DNA of 64,000 bases, taken from positions 1 to 64,000 of the forward strand of contig JAHHRX010000003.1 of NCBI GenBank assembly GCA_020025545.1. Direction: 5' to 3'. The DNA comes from Oscillospiraceae bacterium (GTDB taxonomy: Bacteria; Bacillota; Clostridia; Oscillospirales; Oscillospiraceae). Position numbers and translations under genes: made by a program. The notes beneath the pieces were generated by a model that saw only the letters and a list, made by a program, of their open reading frames with translations, searched no databases and was not told where the DNA came from. Shown here one piece after another: positions 42,178-51,562 of the stretch (position 1 is its first letter; the number at the start of each line of letters is the position of its first letter).

Positions 42178-43506
42178 ATGAACCGTGACCTGACCGTTGG
42201 AAAACCTTCCACGGTGCTGTGGAAATTTTGTCTGCCCCTTTTCGGCAGTATCATTTTTCAGCAGCTTTACAACATCGCCGACAGCTTGGTTGCCGGTAAA
42301 TTTCTCGGAGAGGACGCACTGGCTGCTGTGGGCAACAGCTATGAGATCACTCTCATTTTTATTGCCTGTGCCTTCGGCACAAATATCGGCTGCTCCGTTA
42401 TCGTAAGCCAGCTGTTTGGCGCACGACAGTATCGGGAGCTCAAAACCGCCGCCTACACCACCTTCCTTGCCGGCGGGGGACTGTGTGCTCTGCTGATGGT
42501 TCTGGGACTGATTTTCTGCCAGCCCCTGCTGACCCTCATCAACACACCCGCCAATGTCATGGCAGATTCCAAGCTCTATTTGGATATCTACATACTGGGT
42601 CTGCCCTTCGTGTTCTACTACAACATATCCACCGGTGTATTTTCCGCCCTGGGAGATTCCAAGACCCCCTTCCTTTTCCTTGCCGTTTCCTCCACCGCCA
42701 ACATCGCCGTGGATATTCTCTTTGTGACCGTTTTCGATATGGGTGTCGCCGGTGTGGCATGGGCAACCTTCCTGTGTCAGGGCATCAGCTGCATACTGGC
42801 TCTGATGGTGGTACTTCGTCGGTTCCGCACCATCAAAACGGAGGGAAAGGTGCCTGTTTTCTCATGGCCCCTGCTGAAGCGAATCAGCGTAGTGGCGCTG
42901 CCCAGTATTTTGCAGCAGAGCTTCATTTCCGTGGGCAACATCATCATTCAGAGTGTCATCAACGGCTTCGGCTCCTCCGTAATGGCAGGCTATTCCGCCG
43001 CCATCAAGCTCAACAATCTGGTGATCTCCTCTCTGACCACCCTCGGAAACGGCATTTCCAACTACACCGCCCAGAATCTGGGCGCAGAAAAGCCCGAAAG
43101 AATCGGACAGGGCTTCCGGGCAGGCATCCAAATGGTGGCAGCCCTCTGCGTTCCCTTTGTGCTTCTCTATTTCTTTGCAGGAAAGCCTCTGGTTTCCATT
43201 TTCATGGAGGATCCCCAAGGCCCCGCCATTGCAGTGGGCATGGAATTCCTGCGAATTGTTGCCCCCTTCTACTTTATCGTAGCCGCCAAGCTGGTTTGTG
43301 ACGGCATTCTGCGGGGCGCAGGACGGATGAAGGAATTTATGATTGCCACCTTTACGGATTTGATCCTTCGTGTGGTGCTGGCATGGGTGCTTTCTATCCC
43401 TCTGCAGAGCACAGGCATTTGGATGGCATGGCCCATCGGCTGGGCAGTCGCCACCGTGATGTCTTACAATTTCTACCACCGTGTGAATACGGTGAGCACC
43501 CGCTGA
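42178..43506 (+). CDS. MATE family efflux transporter, second of two
   Basis: A twelve-helix exporter of 442 aa. It is homologous to its upstream neighbour but clearly diverged, so an old duplication or separate acquisition. MatE features: KFCLPLFGSIIFQQLYNIADSLVAGKFLGEDALAAVGNSYEIT and GFGSSVMAGYSAAIKLNNLVISSLTTLGNGISNYTAQNLGA. ATG is chosen because GAGG lies 8 nt upstream. A GTG three codons earlier overlaps the site. A terminator separates it from the first MATE gene, so the two can be expressed independently. Confidence 0.92.
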   Translation: MNRDLTVGKPSTVLWKFCLPLFGSIIFQQLYNIADSLVAGKFLGEDALAAVGNSYEITLIFIACAFGTNIGCSVIVSQLFGARQYRELKTAAYTTFLAGGGLCALLMVLGLIFCQPLLTLINTPANVMADSKLYLDIYILGLPFVFYYNISTGVFSALGDSKTPFLFLAVSSTANIAVDILFVTVFDMGVAGVAWATFLCQGISCILALMVVLRRFRTIKTEGKVPVFSWPLLKRISVVALPSILQQSFISVGNIIIQSVINGFGSSVMAGYSAAIKLNNLVISSLTTLGNGISNYTAQNLGAEKPERIGQGFRAGIQMVAALCVPFVLLYFFAGKPLVSIFMEDPQGPAIAVGMEFLRIVAPFYFIVAAKLVCDGILRGAGRMKEFMIATFTDLILRVVLAWVLSIPLQSTGIWMAWPIGWAVATVMSYNFYHRVNTVSTR

Positions 43507-43593
43507 TCACTTGTCCCGCATTTGCTTCGCCCCTGCCGGTAACCAACTGCCGCAGGCGCAGCTTTCCGCCGGAACACCCCGGGTAAAAACAAA

Positions 43594-43633
43594 AGAAAAA
43601 CACAGGCGTACTGCTTCATGCGGTACGCCTGTG
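43594..43633 (-). terminator. Terminator of the amidohydrolase gene
   Basis: A perfect 11-bp stem CACAGGCGTAC/GTACGCCTGTG. On the minus strand it is followed by TTTTTCTTTTG. Confidence 0.82.
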
Positions 43634-43640
43634 CTGCGTT

Positions 43641-43678
43641 TATACTATATTTTATATTGTACTATATAAAATAGTATA
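43641..43678. repeat. AT-only imperfect palindrome
   Basis: TATACTAT-AT-TTTATAT and ATATAAAATAGTATA form a 15- to 16-bp inverted repeat with a 2-nt bulge and a short centre. It stands out in the GC-rich context between two convergent genes. Confidence 0.6.
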
Positions 43679-43699
43679 CTGCAATTACAGTATCCTGCT

Positions 43700-45274
43700 T
43701 CAGGCCTTGGTGTAGATGCACACGCCCTCCTTATAGGTTTTCAGCACCTTGATTTTTCGCAGATCCTCCACCGGCACTGCCAGAGGGTCTTCAGACAGCA
43801 GCACCATATCTGCCACCTTTCCCGGTGCCAGAGAGCCCTTCCGATCCTCCTCAAAATACTGGTATGCGGCATTGACCGTAACGGCCCGCAGGGCATCCAG
43901 TGTGGAAATCCGCTCTGCCTCGTTAAGATGCACGCCCTTTTTGGTGATCCGGTTGGCAGCGCACCAGATGGTTTCCAGCATATCCGGTGCGATGACCGGA
44001 GAATCCTGATGGAAAGTGAATTTTACGCCGTTTTTGAGGGCGCTGGCGGTGGGGCTGATATTTGCGCCCCGCTCCGGACCGAAATTCCGCAGATGCACAT
44101 CGCCCCAATGGTAGGTGTGCGCCACAAAGAAGGATACCATGGCTCCCAGCTTAGCCGCTCTCGCCAGCTGATCTGTGCCCATAAGCTGCCCGTGAATGAT
44201 TACCGGCCGCAGATTGGCAAGATTGGGGTATTTCTTTTCCACTTTTTCAAGGCACCGCAGGAACTGCTCCGCTGCCGCATCGCCGTTACAGTGGCAGATG
44301 AGCTGGGTTTCCTGCTCTGCCGCCAAAATCATGGCATTTTCCACAGCCGCGTCGGAAAGCGTGCCGTAGCCGCAGTAATCGCTGCTGCCCTCGTAAGGCT
44401 CGCGCATCCATGCCGTGCGCCCCTGCGGGGAACCATCCAGAAAGATCTTCATGCCGCCTGCCTGAATCCGCTCCGTGTTACGGGTACCGAACAGCTTCTT
44501 TCCGGCTTCATAAACATCGGTGCTCAGAAACAGCATCAAATCCAGCTTAAGAAGCCCCTTGTCCCGGATCATCTGGAACAGCGGGAGCATGAGATCCATA
44601 ACCATGCCGTCCTGCACGGTCGTAATGCCATAGGAGGCATATTTATCCTGCGCCCGCACCACGGCATCCATCAGCTCCCCAGGCTCTGCCATGGGAATTT
44701 TCTTGATGCACTGGATAAAGGCGTTTTCCTCCAGATAGCCGGTAAGCTTTCCGTCCGCCACCTGAATGCGTCCGCCCTCGGGAGCAGGCGTTTCGGGGGT
44801 AATGCCCAGTTTTTCCAATGCCATGGAGTTCATCAGCCCCATGTGGCCGGATTTATGGTGGATCACCAGCGGATTGTGCGGAGCGAAGGCATCCAGCTGA
44901 GCCAGCGTGGGATTCTTGAAATCCGGCATAAGATTATTGTCGTAATCCCGGGCAACAACCCACTGACCCGGCGCAACTCCCTCCGAAAGGATAAAGGACT
45001 CGATTCTTTCACCGATCTCCTCCGGGGTTTGCGCCTCCTCCAAAGACACCTGCAGCAGGGACATTGCCACCTGAATGAAATGGCTGTGGGCATCCACAAA
45101 GCCGGGCAGCAGCGCCCCGCCCCGAAGATTTACTTTTTCGCATTCCCCCGCCTGCTCACGCAGGTCGCTCTCCCTGCCGAGTGCAAGGATTTTGCCGTCC
45201 TCCACCAGCAGGGCCTCCTGATATAGTGGCTCCTCCATGGTAAGGATCTTTCCGCCGAAAAATAGGGTTTTCAT
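43700..45274 (-). CDS. YtcJ-type metal-dependent amidohydrolase
   Basis: An amidohydrolase-superfamily protein of 524 aa, predicted to hydrolyse an amide or related bond in a small molecule. The composite beta-sandwich is at the two ends (KTLFFGGKILTM..., LAPGKVADMVLLSEDP). The metal-binding HxH is GFVDAHSHF. HHKSGHMGLMNS, the LDGSPQGRTAWM loop, CHCNGDAAAEQ, VIIHGQL and the late Asp region FHQDSPV follow the YtcJ pattern. Substrates of this family are mostly unknown. It has its own terminator. The divergent mgl region is well upstream. Confidence 0.9.
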   Translation of the reverse strand: MKTLFFGGKILTMEEPLYQEALLVEDGKILALGRESDLREQAGECEKVNLRGGALLPGFVDAHSHFIQVAMSLLQVSLEEAQTPEEIGERIESFILSEGVAPGQWVVARDYDNNLMPDFKNPTLAQLDAFAPHNPLVIHHKSGHMGLMNSMALEKLGITPETPAPEGGRIQVADGKLTGYLEENAFIQCIKKIPMAEPGELMDAVVRAQDKYASYGITTVQDGMVMDLMLPLFQMIRDKGLLKLDLMLFLSTDVYEAGKKLFGTRNTERIQAGGMKIFLDGSPQGRTAWMREPYEGSSDYCGYGTLSDAAVENAMILAAEQETQLICHCNGDAAAEQFLRCLEKVEKKYPNLANLRPVIIHGQLMGTDQLARAAKLGAMVSFFVAHTYHWGDVHLRNFGPERGANISPTASALKNGVKFTFHQDSPVIAPDMLETIWCAANRITKKGVHLNEAERISTLDALRAVTVNAAYQYFEEDRKGSLAPGKVADMVLLSEDPLAVPVEDLRKIKVLKTYKEGVCIYTKA

Positions 45275-45334
45275 AGATAATTTCCTCGATTTCTCAGGAT
45301 GCTCAGGATATTTTATCCTGTTATTTTCAAATTA

Positions 45335-46936
45335 TTATTTCCACTTATTGATAAGGTTTCGGATCTGCGAAGCCAGCTTTGCATTGTCCTTGTTCGTTCT
45401 GCCCCGGAACCCCCTGACCATTGCCAGCAGGCTCTCTGCAGCCGCCTCCAGATCCCCGTATACCGCCTCAGCCCTGCCGGAATTTCTCCGGGCAGCGGTC
45501 TTTTCCACAGGTTTTCCCTGAACATTTGCCGTGACGACACCGGCCAGCAGGTCAAATTCTCCGCCGCTGTAAGGTGCGCAGACATCATAGCCCCGATCCG
45601 TCAGCAATTTGCAGAATGCCGTGCAGGATTCATCGTCACCGTGGTTTACAAATATTTTTTTAGGCTTTTCCCGGAATGCGGAAAGCCACTCCAGCAGTCC
45701 TGCCTGATCTGCATGGCCGCTGGTGCCGTGCAAAGAGGCAATTTCGGCATTCACCGCAATCTCTTCGCCGAAGAGCCGCACGGAGGAAGCGCCGTTCTGC
45801 AGCTTTCTGCCCAGAGAATTTTCCGCCTGATAGCCCACAAACAGCACCGTATTTGCGCTGTTCCAGAGATTGTGCTTCAGATGATGCCGGATTCGGCCCG
45901 CTTCACACATACCGCTGGCAGACAGGATCACCTTCGGCCGATGGTCGAAATTGATCTGTTTGGATTCCTCCGAGCTTACGGAAAGACGAATCCCCTCGAA
46001 CCAGATGGGGTTTATCCCCTGCCTGACAAGCGCCGCCGTTTCTTCGTCAAAGCAGCTGTTATCACACTGGAGGAAAATGCCTGTGGCTTCCACCGCAAGG
46101 GGGCTGTCCACATATACCGGGAAGCCATCATGCCCGTGAATCAGACCCCTCTGGCAGATTTCCCGGATGGCATAGAGCATTTCCTGTGTTCTGCCCACGG
46201 CAAAGGAGGGAATCACCACGCTGCCGCCCCGGTCAAAGGTTCTCTGCATGATCTGCGCCAGCTCCCCGACGGTGTCGCCCCGTCCTTCATGGAGCCGTCC
46301 CCCGTAGGTAGATTCGATCACCAGATACTCCGTATCCGACACGGGCTGGGGATCCTTGATGAGGGGCTGGTTTTTGTTGCCCACATCGCCGCTGAACACG
46401 ATTTTTCTGGTTTCGCCCTGCTCCGTCAGCCACATTTCAATGCAGGCGCTGCCCAGCAGGTGTCCGATATCCGTAAACCGCAAAACGATCCCTTCCGCCG
46501 CCTGCACCAGCTCCCCATAGCTGCACCGGCGGAACCGGGAAATCGCCCCCAGGGCATCGTTCAGATCATACACAGGCTCCACCGCTTCCCCGCCGGCACG
46601 CTGGGCCTTTCGGCTGCGCCACTGTGCCTCGGACACCTGGATATGGGCGGAGTCCCGGAGCATGATGCTGCAAAGATCACAGGTGGCACCCGTCGCATAG
46701 ATCTGCCCCCGGAAGCCGTCCTTATAGAGCTTTGGCAGCATGCCCGAGTGATCGATGTGGGCATGGGTGAGGAAAACCGCCTCGATATCTCCTGCCGCCA
46801 CGGGAAGGGGGATATTCTGGAAGGTATCCGTTCCCTGCTCCATGCCACAGTCTACCAGATACTGTTTTCCGCATACCTCCAGCAATGTGCAGCTGCCGGT
46901 GACTTCGTGCGCAGCGCCGATAAATTGAATCTTCAT
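45335..46936 (-). CDS. MBL-fold beta-CASP protein, RNase J/CPSF-73-like
   Basis: Metallo-beta-lactamase fold with an inserted beta-CASP domain, a group that acts on nucleic acids (CPSF-73, archaeal CPSF, YSH1-type RNases). Motifs: FLTHAHIDHSGMLP (motif 2 zinc ligands), GHLLGSACIEM (motif 3), VFSGDVGN (motif 4). Motif A is the Asp/Glu region IESTYGGRLHEG, then SFAVGRTQEMLYAI, SASGMCEAGRIRHHL (motif B) and GTSGHADQAGL (motif C). C-terminal residues about 470-533 form a basic extension. It has 533 aa from the ATG after GGGGGTG. An endo- or exoribonuclease role is likely but unproven. Confidence 0.9.
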   Translation of the reverse strand: MKIQFIGAAHEVTGSCTLLEVCGKQYLVDCGMEQGTDTFQNIPLPVAAGDIEAVFLTHAHIDHSGMLPKLYKDGFRGQIYATGATCDLCSIMLRDSAHIQVSEAQWRSRKAQRAGGEAVEPVYDLNDALGAISRFRRCSYGELVQAAEGIVLRFTDIGHLLGSACIEMWLTEQGETRKIVFSGDVGNKNQPLIKDPQPVSDTEYLVIESTYGGRLHEGRGDTVGELAQIMQRTFDRGGSVVIPSFAVGRTQEMLYAIREICQRGLIHGHDGFPVYVDSPLAVEATGIFLQCDNSCFDEETAALVRQGINPIWFEGIRLSVSSEESKQINFDHRPKVILSASGMCEAGRIRHHLKHNLWNSANTVLFVGYQAENSLGRKLQNGASSVRLFGEEIAVNAEIASLHGTSGHADQAGLLEWLSAFREKPKKIFVNHGDDESCTAFCKLLTDRGYDVCAPYSGGEFDLLAGVVTANVQGKPVEKTAARRNSGRAEAVYGDLEAAAESLLAMVRGFRGRTNKDNAKLASQIRNLINKWK

Positions 46937-47222
46937 GTAAGCACCCCCGAATACTGTTTTTCTTTCACTATACCCTGACAAGGGCGCCACGGCAACGGCT
47001 TTTGGAAAAATGAAAGGATTTTTCTTTCGCCGTCTCTGAAATTTTTCTCACGAGGTACGGGCGCATCGCTATTTTTATGGTCATTTTCTGTGTTTACGGG
47101 CGATGTGGCTATGCGCCGTGTGCATCTGTTTGTATATTGCAGACTCCCTTTTTTCCAAGAGAAAAGTTGCACAAAACAGCAATTGGAATTTTGCAACATC
47201 CTACGAAATACTTTTGTCACTC

Positions 47223-47251
47223 TTTACAAAAACAGCTGCCAATGATACACT
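47223..47251 (+). promoter_or_regulatory. Promoter of the mgl operon with nearby inverted repeat
   Basis: TTTACA, a 17-bp spacer and TACACT, about 45 nt before the ATG. Upstream, GTTGCA (47166-47171) and TGCAAC (47192-47197) form an inverted repeat about 26 bp apart that could be an operator. The remainder of 46991-47220 shows no gene. Confidence 0.6.
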
Positions 47252-47300
47252 AATTTCGTCAAGAGGCACATAGCCTCGGCCATATTAAGGAGGTAGAATG

Positions 47301-48401
47301 ATGAAAAAGCTAATTGCAATTACTCTGGCTGTGCTGATGGTATTCGGCATGGCGGCATGTGCCAACAGCGGCAGCTCTGACGGCAAGACCAAGGTTTCCG
47401 TATTTTGGTACGATGCCAAGGATATTTATCTGGGCACTGTCCGGGCCGCTCTGAACAAGGAACTGGAGAAGCTGGGTTTTGAATATGACACGCAGGATGC
47501 AGCTGCCGATCAGGCTACCCAGATGGAGCAGATCAAGACCGCTATTTCCGGCGGCTCCAACATGCTCATCGTCAATGTGGTTACTTCCGGTGCCGAAGGC
47601 ACTGCCAAGGATATTCTGAAGCTGGCCGGCGACATTCCCGTTATCTTCTTCAACCGTGCAATCGGCAACGACGGCAAGGACGAGGCTGTTCTGAACGAGT
47701 TTAAGAACTCCTGCTTCATCGGCACCGACGCTCCCGAGGCAGGTCACCTGCAGGGCAAGATGGTGGGCGAATATGTGGTGGCTAACTATGACACGCTGGA
47801 CCTCAACAAGGACGGCAAGATCTCCTATGTGATGTTCAAGGGTCAGGAAGGCAACGCCGAGGCTATCTTCCGTACCCAGTACGGTGTTGAAGATGCCAAC
47901 AAGGTTCTCAAGGAAAACGGCAAGTCCGAGCTGGTTTACTTCGATCCCGAAGCAAAGACCAACTATCAGGTTGACCAGAACGGTCAGTGGTCCGCCGACG
48001 CTGCCAAGCAGTACATGGAGACCAACCTTATCTCCTTCAACGAAGCCAACAACAACATGATCGAGCTGGTTATCTGCAACAACGACGGCATGGCCGAAGG
48101 CGCTATTGCTGCTCTGCAGGCTGCCGGCTACAACAAGAAGGATTCCGCTCACACCATCCCCGTGTTTGGTGTTGACGCTACCGACAATGCCAAGAAGCTG
48201 ATCTCCGACGGTGCAATGACCGGTACCGTCAAGCAGGATGCCGAAGGCATGGCCTCCGCAATTGCTCAGACCGCCAAGAACATCTCCGAGGGCAAGACTC
48301 CCGTTGAGGCTCTGGCTGCCGTTAAGGGTGAGATCTTCTCCATTGCTAAGAGCTGCGCTTCCAAGCTGTATGTTGCTTACGCTCCCTACACCGGCAAATA
48401 A
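47301..48401 (+). CDS. mglB: Galactose/methyl-galactoside-binding lipoprotein (MglB-like)
   Basis: A substrate-binding lipoprotein of 366 aa. The signal peptide ends in MAAC at residue about 16, giving a membrane-anchored receptor. Sugar-binding lobe residues include VFWYDAKDIYLGTVR at the start and NNDGMAEGAIAAL with the Asn/Asp pair typical of galactose receptors. DLNKDGKISYVMFKG is the EF-hand-like calcium loop that characterises MglB. Two adjacent ATG codons precede it. The second lies 7 nt from AAGGAGG and is preferred. It is followed by a 15-bp hairpin and then mglA. Confidence 0.9.
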   Translation: MKKLIAITLAVLMVFGMAACANSGSSDGKTKVSVFWYDAKDIYLGTVRAALNKELEKLGFEYDTQDAAADQATQMEQIKTAISGGSNMLIVNVVTSGAEGTAKDILKLAGDIPVIFFNRAIGNDGKDEAVLNEFKNSCFIGTDAPEAGHLQGKMVGEYVVANYDTLDLNKDGKISYVMFKGQEGNAEAIFRTQYGVEDANKVLKENGKSELVYFDPEAKTNYQVDQNGQWSADAAKQYMETNLISFNEANNNMIELVICNNDGMAEGAIAALQAAGYNKKDSAHTIPVFGVDATDNAKKLISDGAMTGTVKQDAEGMASAIAQTAKNISEGKTPVEALAAVKGEIFSIAKSCASKLYVAYAPYTGK

Positions 48402-48421
48402 TTTCTGAATCTGCACTCTGA

Positions 48422-48453
48422 AAGGCAGCTGTCGCCAAGGCGGCAGCTGCCTT
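48422..48453 (+). terminator. Stable hairpin between mglB and mglA (attenuator or mRNA stabiliser)
   Basis: A 15-bp arm AAGGCAGCTGTCGCC pairs with GGCGGCAGCTGCCTT around AA (one G-T pair). No proper T tract follows (ATCTTCG), so processing or partial termination is more likely than full termination. Confidence 0.7.
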
Positions 48454-48591
48454 ATCTTCGTTATAAACTCTGGTAGGGAACGGTTGCAATCGTTCCTGTT
48501 CTTTCTGCATAAGGACAAATCGGTATCAACCGCTCTCCATCAGCAGTCGCCCTTCGCTATTATCAATCCGGCAAAAGGAGGAAATCACTCT

Positions 48592-50091
48592 ATGGAGCAA
48601 GATGTTCTGCTGAGAATGGTAGACATTTCCAAGAGCTTTCCCGGTGTGAAAGCATTGGATAAAGTTTCCCTGGAAGTAAAAAAAGGCACCGTCCACGCAC
48701 TCATGGGCGAAAACGGCGCCGGAAAATCCACACTGATGAAATGTCTTTTCGGCATCTATTCCAAGGACGAGGGACATATTTACCTCAACGGAAAAGAGAT
48801 CAATTTCAAAAGCAGCCGGGAGGCTCTGGACAATGGCGTGGCCATGGTGCATCAGGAGCTGAATCAGGCGCTGAAGCGCAATGTTATGGACAATATCTGG
48901 CTGGGCCGCTATCCCAAAATCGGCGGCATCGCCGTGAATGAAAAGAAAATGTACGATGATACCATGGCGGTATTCAGGGAACTGGGCATCGATGTGGATC
49001 CCAAGCGGATTATGAGCACCATGCCCGTATCCCAGCGGCAGATGGTGGAAATCGCCAAAGCCGTTTCCTACAACTCCAAGGTCATCGTTTTTGATGAGCC
49101 CACCTCTTCCCTGACCGAGGAAGAAGTGGAGCACCTGTTCCAAATCATCAACATGCTGCGGGATCGGGGCGTCGGCATCATCTATATTTCCCACAAAATG
49201 GCAGAAATCAAACGGATTTCCGACTATATCACCGTCATGCGTGACGGTCAGTGGATCGCCACGGAGCCTGCCGACAAGCTGGAAATGAGCGACATTATCC
49301 GCCTCATGGTAGGCCGTGAGCTTACCAACCAGTACCCGCCCAAGACCAACAAGCCCGGCGAAGTCTATCTGGAGGTCAAGCACCTGTCGGGTACATATAA
49401 CCAGCTGCAGGATGTGTCCTTCTGTGCCCGCCGGGGCGAGGTTCTGGGTCTTGCAGGTCTTGACAGCTCCGGCCGTACGGAGACTCTGGAAAGCATCTTC
49501 GGCATCCGCACCCGGAAGAGCGGAAAGATCTATCTGGACGGCAGAGAGATCCGCAATCACAGTGCCGGCGAATCCATCAAAAACGGCTTCGCCCTGCTCA
49601 CCGAAGAGCGCCGTTCCACCGGTATTTTCAGCATTCTGAACATCCGGGACAACACGGTTATTTCCAGCCTGAAGCGCCACAAAAAATTCGGCGTTTATCT
49701 GAGCGAAAAGTCTCAGCGGGAGGACACCCAGCGCTATATCGACGCTATGCACACCAAAACACCTTCTCAGGAGACAAAAATCCGCAGCCTTTCCGGCGGC
49801 AACCAGCAAAAGGTCATCATTGGCCGCTGGCTGCTTACCGAGCCGGATGTTCTGTTGCTGGATGAACCTACCCGCGGCATCGATGTAGGTGCAAAATACG
49901 AAATTTACCAGCTGATTCTGGATCTGGCAAATCAGGGAAAGACCGTCATCATGGTTTCCTCCGAAATGCCGGAGCTGCTGGGTGTGTGCGACCGGATCGT
50001 TGTCATGTCCGGCGGCCGTGTGGCCGGCGAAGTGGATGCCCGGAACACCACGCAGGAAGAAATCATGACGCTGGCTGCCAAGTATGTTTGA
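48592..50091 (+). CDS. mglA: Galactose/methyl-galactoside ABC transporter ATPase
   Basis: A tandem-domain ATPase of 499 aa of the MglA/RbsA type. First domain: Walker A MGENGAGKSTLMKCLFG, the signature region MPVSQRQMVEIAKA (in place of LSGGQ) and Walker B VIVFDEPTSSL. Second domain: degenerate P-loop GLDSSGRTETL, signature LSGGNQQKVIIGRWL and Walker B LLLDEPTRGIDVG. Here, unlike in the 29-kb ATPase of the other operon, the DEPTRG motif is intact. The start is the ATG after AAAGGAGG. Upstream in-frame sequence without a ribosome site was excluded. Confidence 0.93.
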   Translation: MEQDVLLRMVDISKSFPGVKALDKVSLEVKKGTVHALMGENGAGKSTLMKCLFGIYSKDEGHIYLNGKEINFKSSREALDNGVAMVHQELNQALKRNVMDNIWLGRYPKIGGIAVNEKKMYDDTMAVFRELGIDVDPKRIMSTMPVSQRQMVEIAKAVSYNSKVIVFDEPTSSLTEEEVEHLFQIINMLRDRGVGIIYISHKMAEIKRISDYITVMRDGQWIATEPADKLEMSDIIRLMVGRELTNQYPPKTNKPGEVYLEVKHLSGTYNQLQDVSFCARRGEVLGLAGLDSSGRTETLESIFGIRTRKSGKIYLDGREIRNHSAGESIKNGFALLTEERRSTGIFSILNIRDNTVISSLKRHKKFGVYLSEKSQREDTQRYIDAMHTKTPSQETKIRSLSGGNQQKVIIGRWLLTEPDVLLLDEPTRGIDVGAKYEIYQLILDLANQGKTVIMVSSEMPELLGVCDRIVVMSGGRVAGEVDARNTTQEEIMTLAAKYV

Positions 50092-50105
50092 GGAGGTAGT
50101 TTTTT

Positions 50106-51188
50106 ATGATCAATCCCGTTAAAAATATTCAGCGCAGCGCTCAGGAGTATAAGCTTCTGGACGCCAAGGATAAAAAGCGTTACTGGATGGACGGCATCCT
50201 GAATAACGCCCTGTACATTCTGATGGCGATTTTCGTCATCTGCACCGCGATCCTGCGCCCCAGATTCCTGACACTGGATTCTCTGGGCAACCTGATCAGT
50301 CAGGTGGCCGCCTACCTGCCTCTGGCTCTGGGTATCGGCGGATGCATCGTCCTCACCGGTACCGACCTGTCCGCAGGCCGTGTCACCGGACTTACCGCAG
50401 CCATTTCCGCTGTTCTGCTGCAGGAATCCGGCCTTTCCAACAAAATGTTCAACAGCCTGCCTGCCGTAAACCCCGGCATGATTTTCCTGGCTCTGCTGGC
50501 TGTGGCTGCCATCGGCGCCCTGATCGGCATGGTAAACGGTTTCTTCGTGGCAAAGTTCAGCCTGCACCCCTTCATCGTCACGCTGGCTACCCAGCTGCTT
50601 ACCACCGGCGTCATTCTGTGGTTCTTTGATCTGAACGGCAATAACGGTCAGCCTATTTCCGGACAGGACCAGATGTATAAGGATTTCGTAGGCGGCGAGC
50701 TGTTCCGCATGGGCCGCACCCCCATCCCCATGTATGTGCTGTACGCCATTTTGCTCACAGCACTCATGTGGTTCATCTGGAACAAGACCACCTTCGGCAA
50801 GAATATGTTCGCCGTGGGCTCCAATACCGAGGCAGCCCGTGTTTCCGGCGTCAATGTTTTCTGGACCATCGTTCTTGTGCACACTCTGGCCGGTGCCATG
50901 TACGGCTACGCCGGCTTCATCGACGGTGTCCGTGCAGGTTCCGTTTCCTCCGTTTCCGGCATGAATGCCGAGTGTGACGCCATCGCAGCCTGTGTCATCG
51001 GCGGCGTGTCGTTTGTCGGTGGTACCGGTAAAATCAGCGGTATCGTCCTCGGCGTTTTGATTCTGCGTATTATCTTCGTGGCACTGACCATGCTGGGTGT
51101 CAGTCCCGCCGCCCTGTACATCATCAAGGGCGCCATCATCCTCTGCGCTTGTTCTTTGGATATGCGCAAGTATCTGGTAAAGAAGTAA
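50106..51188 (+). CDS. mglC: Galactose/methyl-galactoside ABC transporter permease
   Basis: A membrane permease of 360 aa. About nine to ten hydrophobic segments begin near residue 40 after a charged cytoplasmic N-terminus. GIGGCIVLTGTDLSAGRVTGLTAAISAVL is the MglC counterpart of the substrate-pathway helix. FAVGSNTEAARVSGVNVF is the ATPase-contact loop, and CVIGGVSFVGGTGKISGI the closing GG motif. AGGAGG lies 9 nt before the ATG. The last base of its stop codon is the first base of the next gene start (TAATG), indicating coupled translation. Confidence 0.92.
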   Translation: MINPVKNIQRSAQEYKLLDAKDKKRYWMDGILNNALYILMAIFVICTAILRPRFLTLDSLGNLISQVAAYLPLALGIGGCIVLTGTDLSAGRVTGLTAAISAVLLQESGLSNKMFNSLPAVNPGMIFLALLAVAAIGALIGMVNGFFVAKFSLHPFIVTLATQLLTTGVILWFFDLNGNNGQPISGQDQMYKDFVGGELFRMGRTPIPMYVLYAILLTALMWFIWNKTTFGKNMFAVGSNTEAARVSGVNVFWTIVLVHTLAGAMYGYAGFIDGVRAGSVSSVSGMNAECDAIAACVIGGVSFVGGTGKISGIVLGVLILRIIFVALTMLGVSPAALYIIKGAIILCACSLDMRKYLVKK

Positions 51189-51553
51189 TGGAAGAAAATC
51201 GCACCCAGGGGCAGGAAGTCCCCAAGTTCCGTGGTCTTTACCGATATGTCCACATCTCCGTGAAGGCGCTGGACGCAATCATCATTGCCTGCGTGGCAGT
51301 CATCATTCTGGTAACCCTGTTTTCCCTCCGGGATGCGGGCTACCGTGTGACCTTTGATTCCCGGGGCGGCACCGATGTGGCAGCCGAAAAATATCAGTAC
51401 GGTGATCACATTCAGCTCCCCGAGCCTCCCACCCGGGAGGGCTACACCTTCGGCGGATGGTATCTGGATACCGCCTGCAATGAGCCCCTCACCGAAGCGC
51501 ACACCGTTGGCGCGGAGCTGACCCTCTATGCCAAGTGGATCCCCACTTCCTGA
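51188..51553 (+). CDS. Small membrane protein with InlB-type B-repeat, coupled to mglC
   Basis: A 121-aa protein. A charged cytoplasmic start of about 30 residues is followed by one transmembrane helix (IIIACVAVIILVTLFSL, about 34-51). The outside part is a single Flg_new/Listeria-Bacteroides B-repeat (YRVTFDSRGGTDV..., GYTFGGWYLDTACNEPL, LTLYAKWIPTS). Such repeats usually occur in tandem in large wall-attached adhesins, so one copy on a tiny anchor is unusual. It overlaps the permease stop by one base and ends just before the operon terminator. It is therefore co-made with the galactose transporter, perhaps as an accessory subunit or surface glycan contact. Function unknown. Confidence 0.82.
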   Translation: MEENRTQGQEVPKFRGLYRYVHISVKALDAIIIACVAVIILVTLFSLRDAGYRVTFDSRGGTDVAAEKYQYGDHIQLPEPPTREGYTFGGWYLDTACNEPLTEAHTVGAELTLYAKWIPTS

Positions 51554-51562
51554 GAAAACGCT

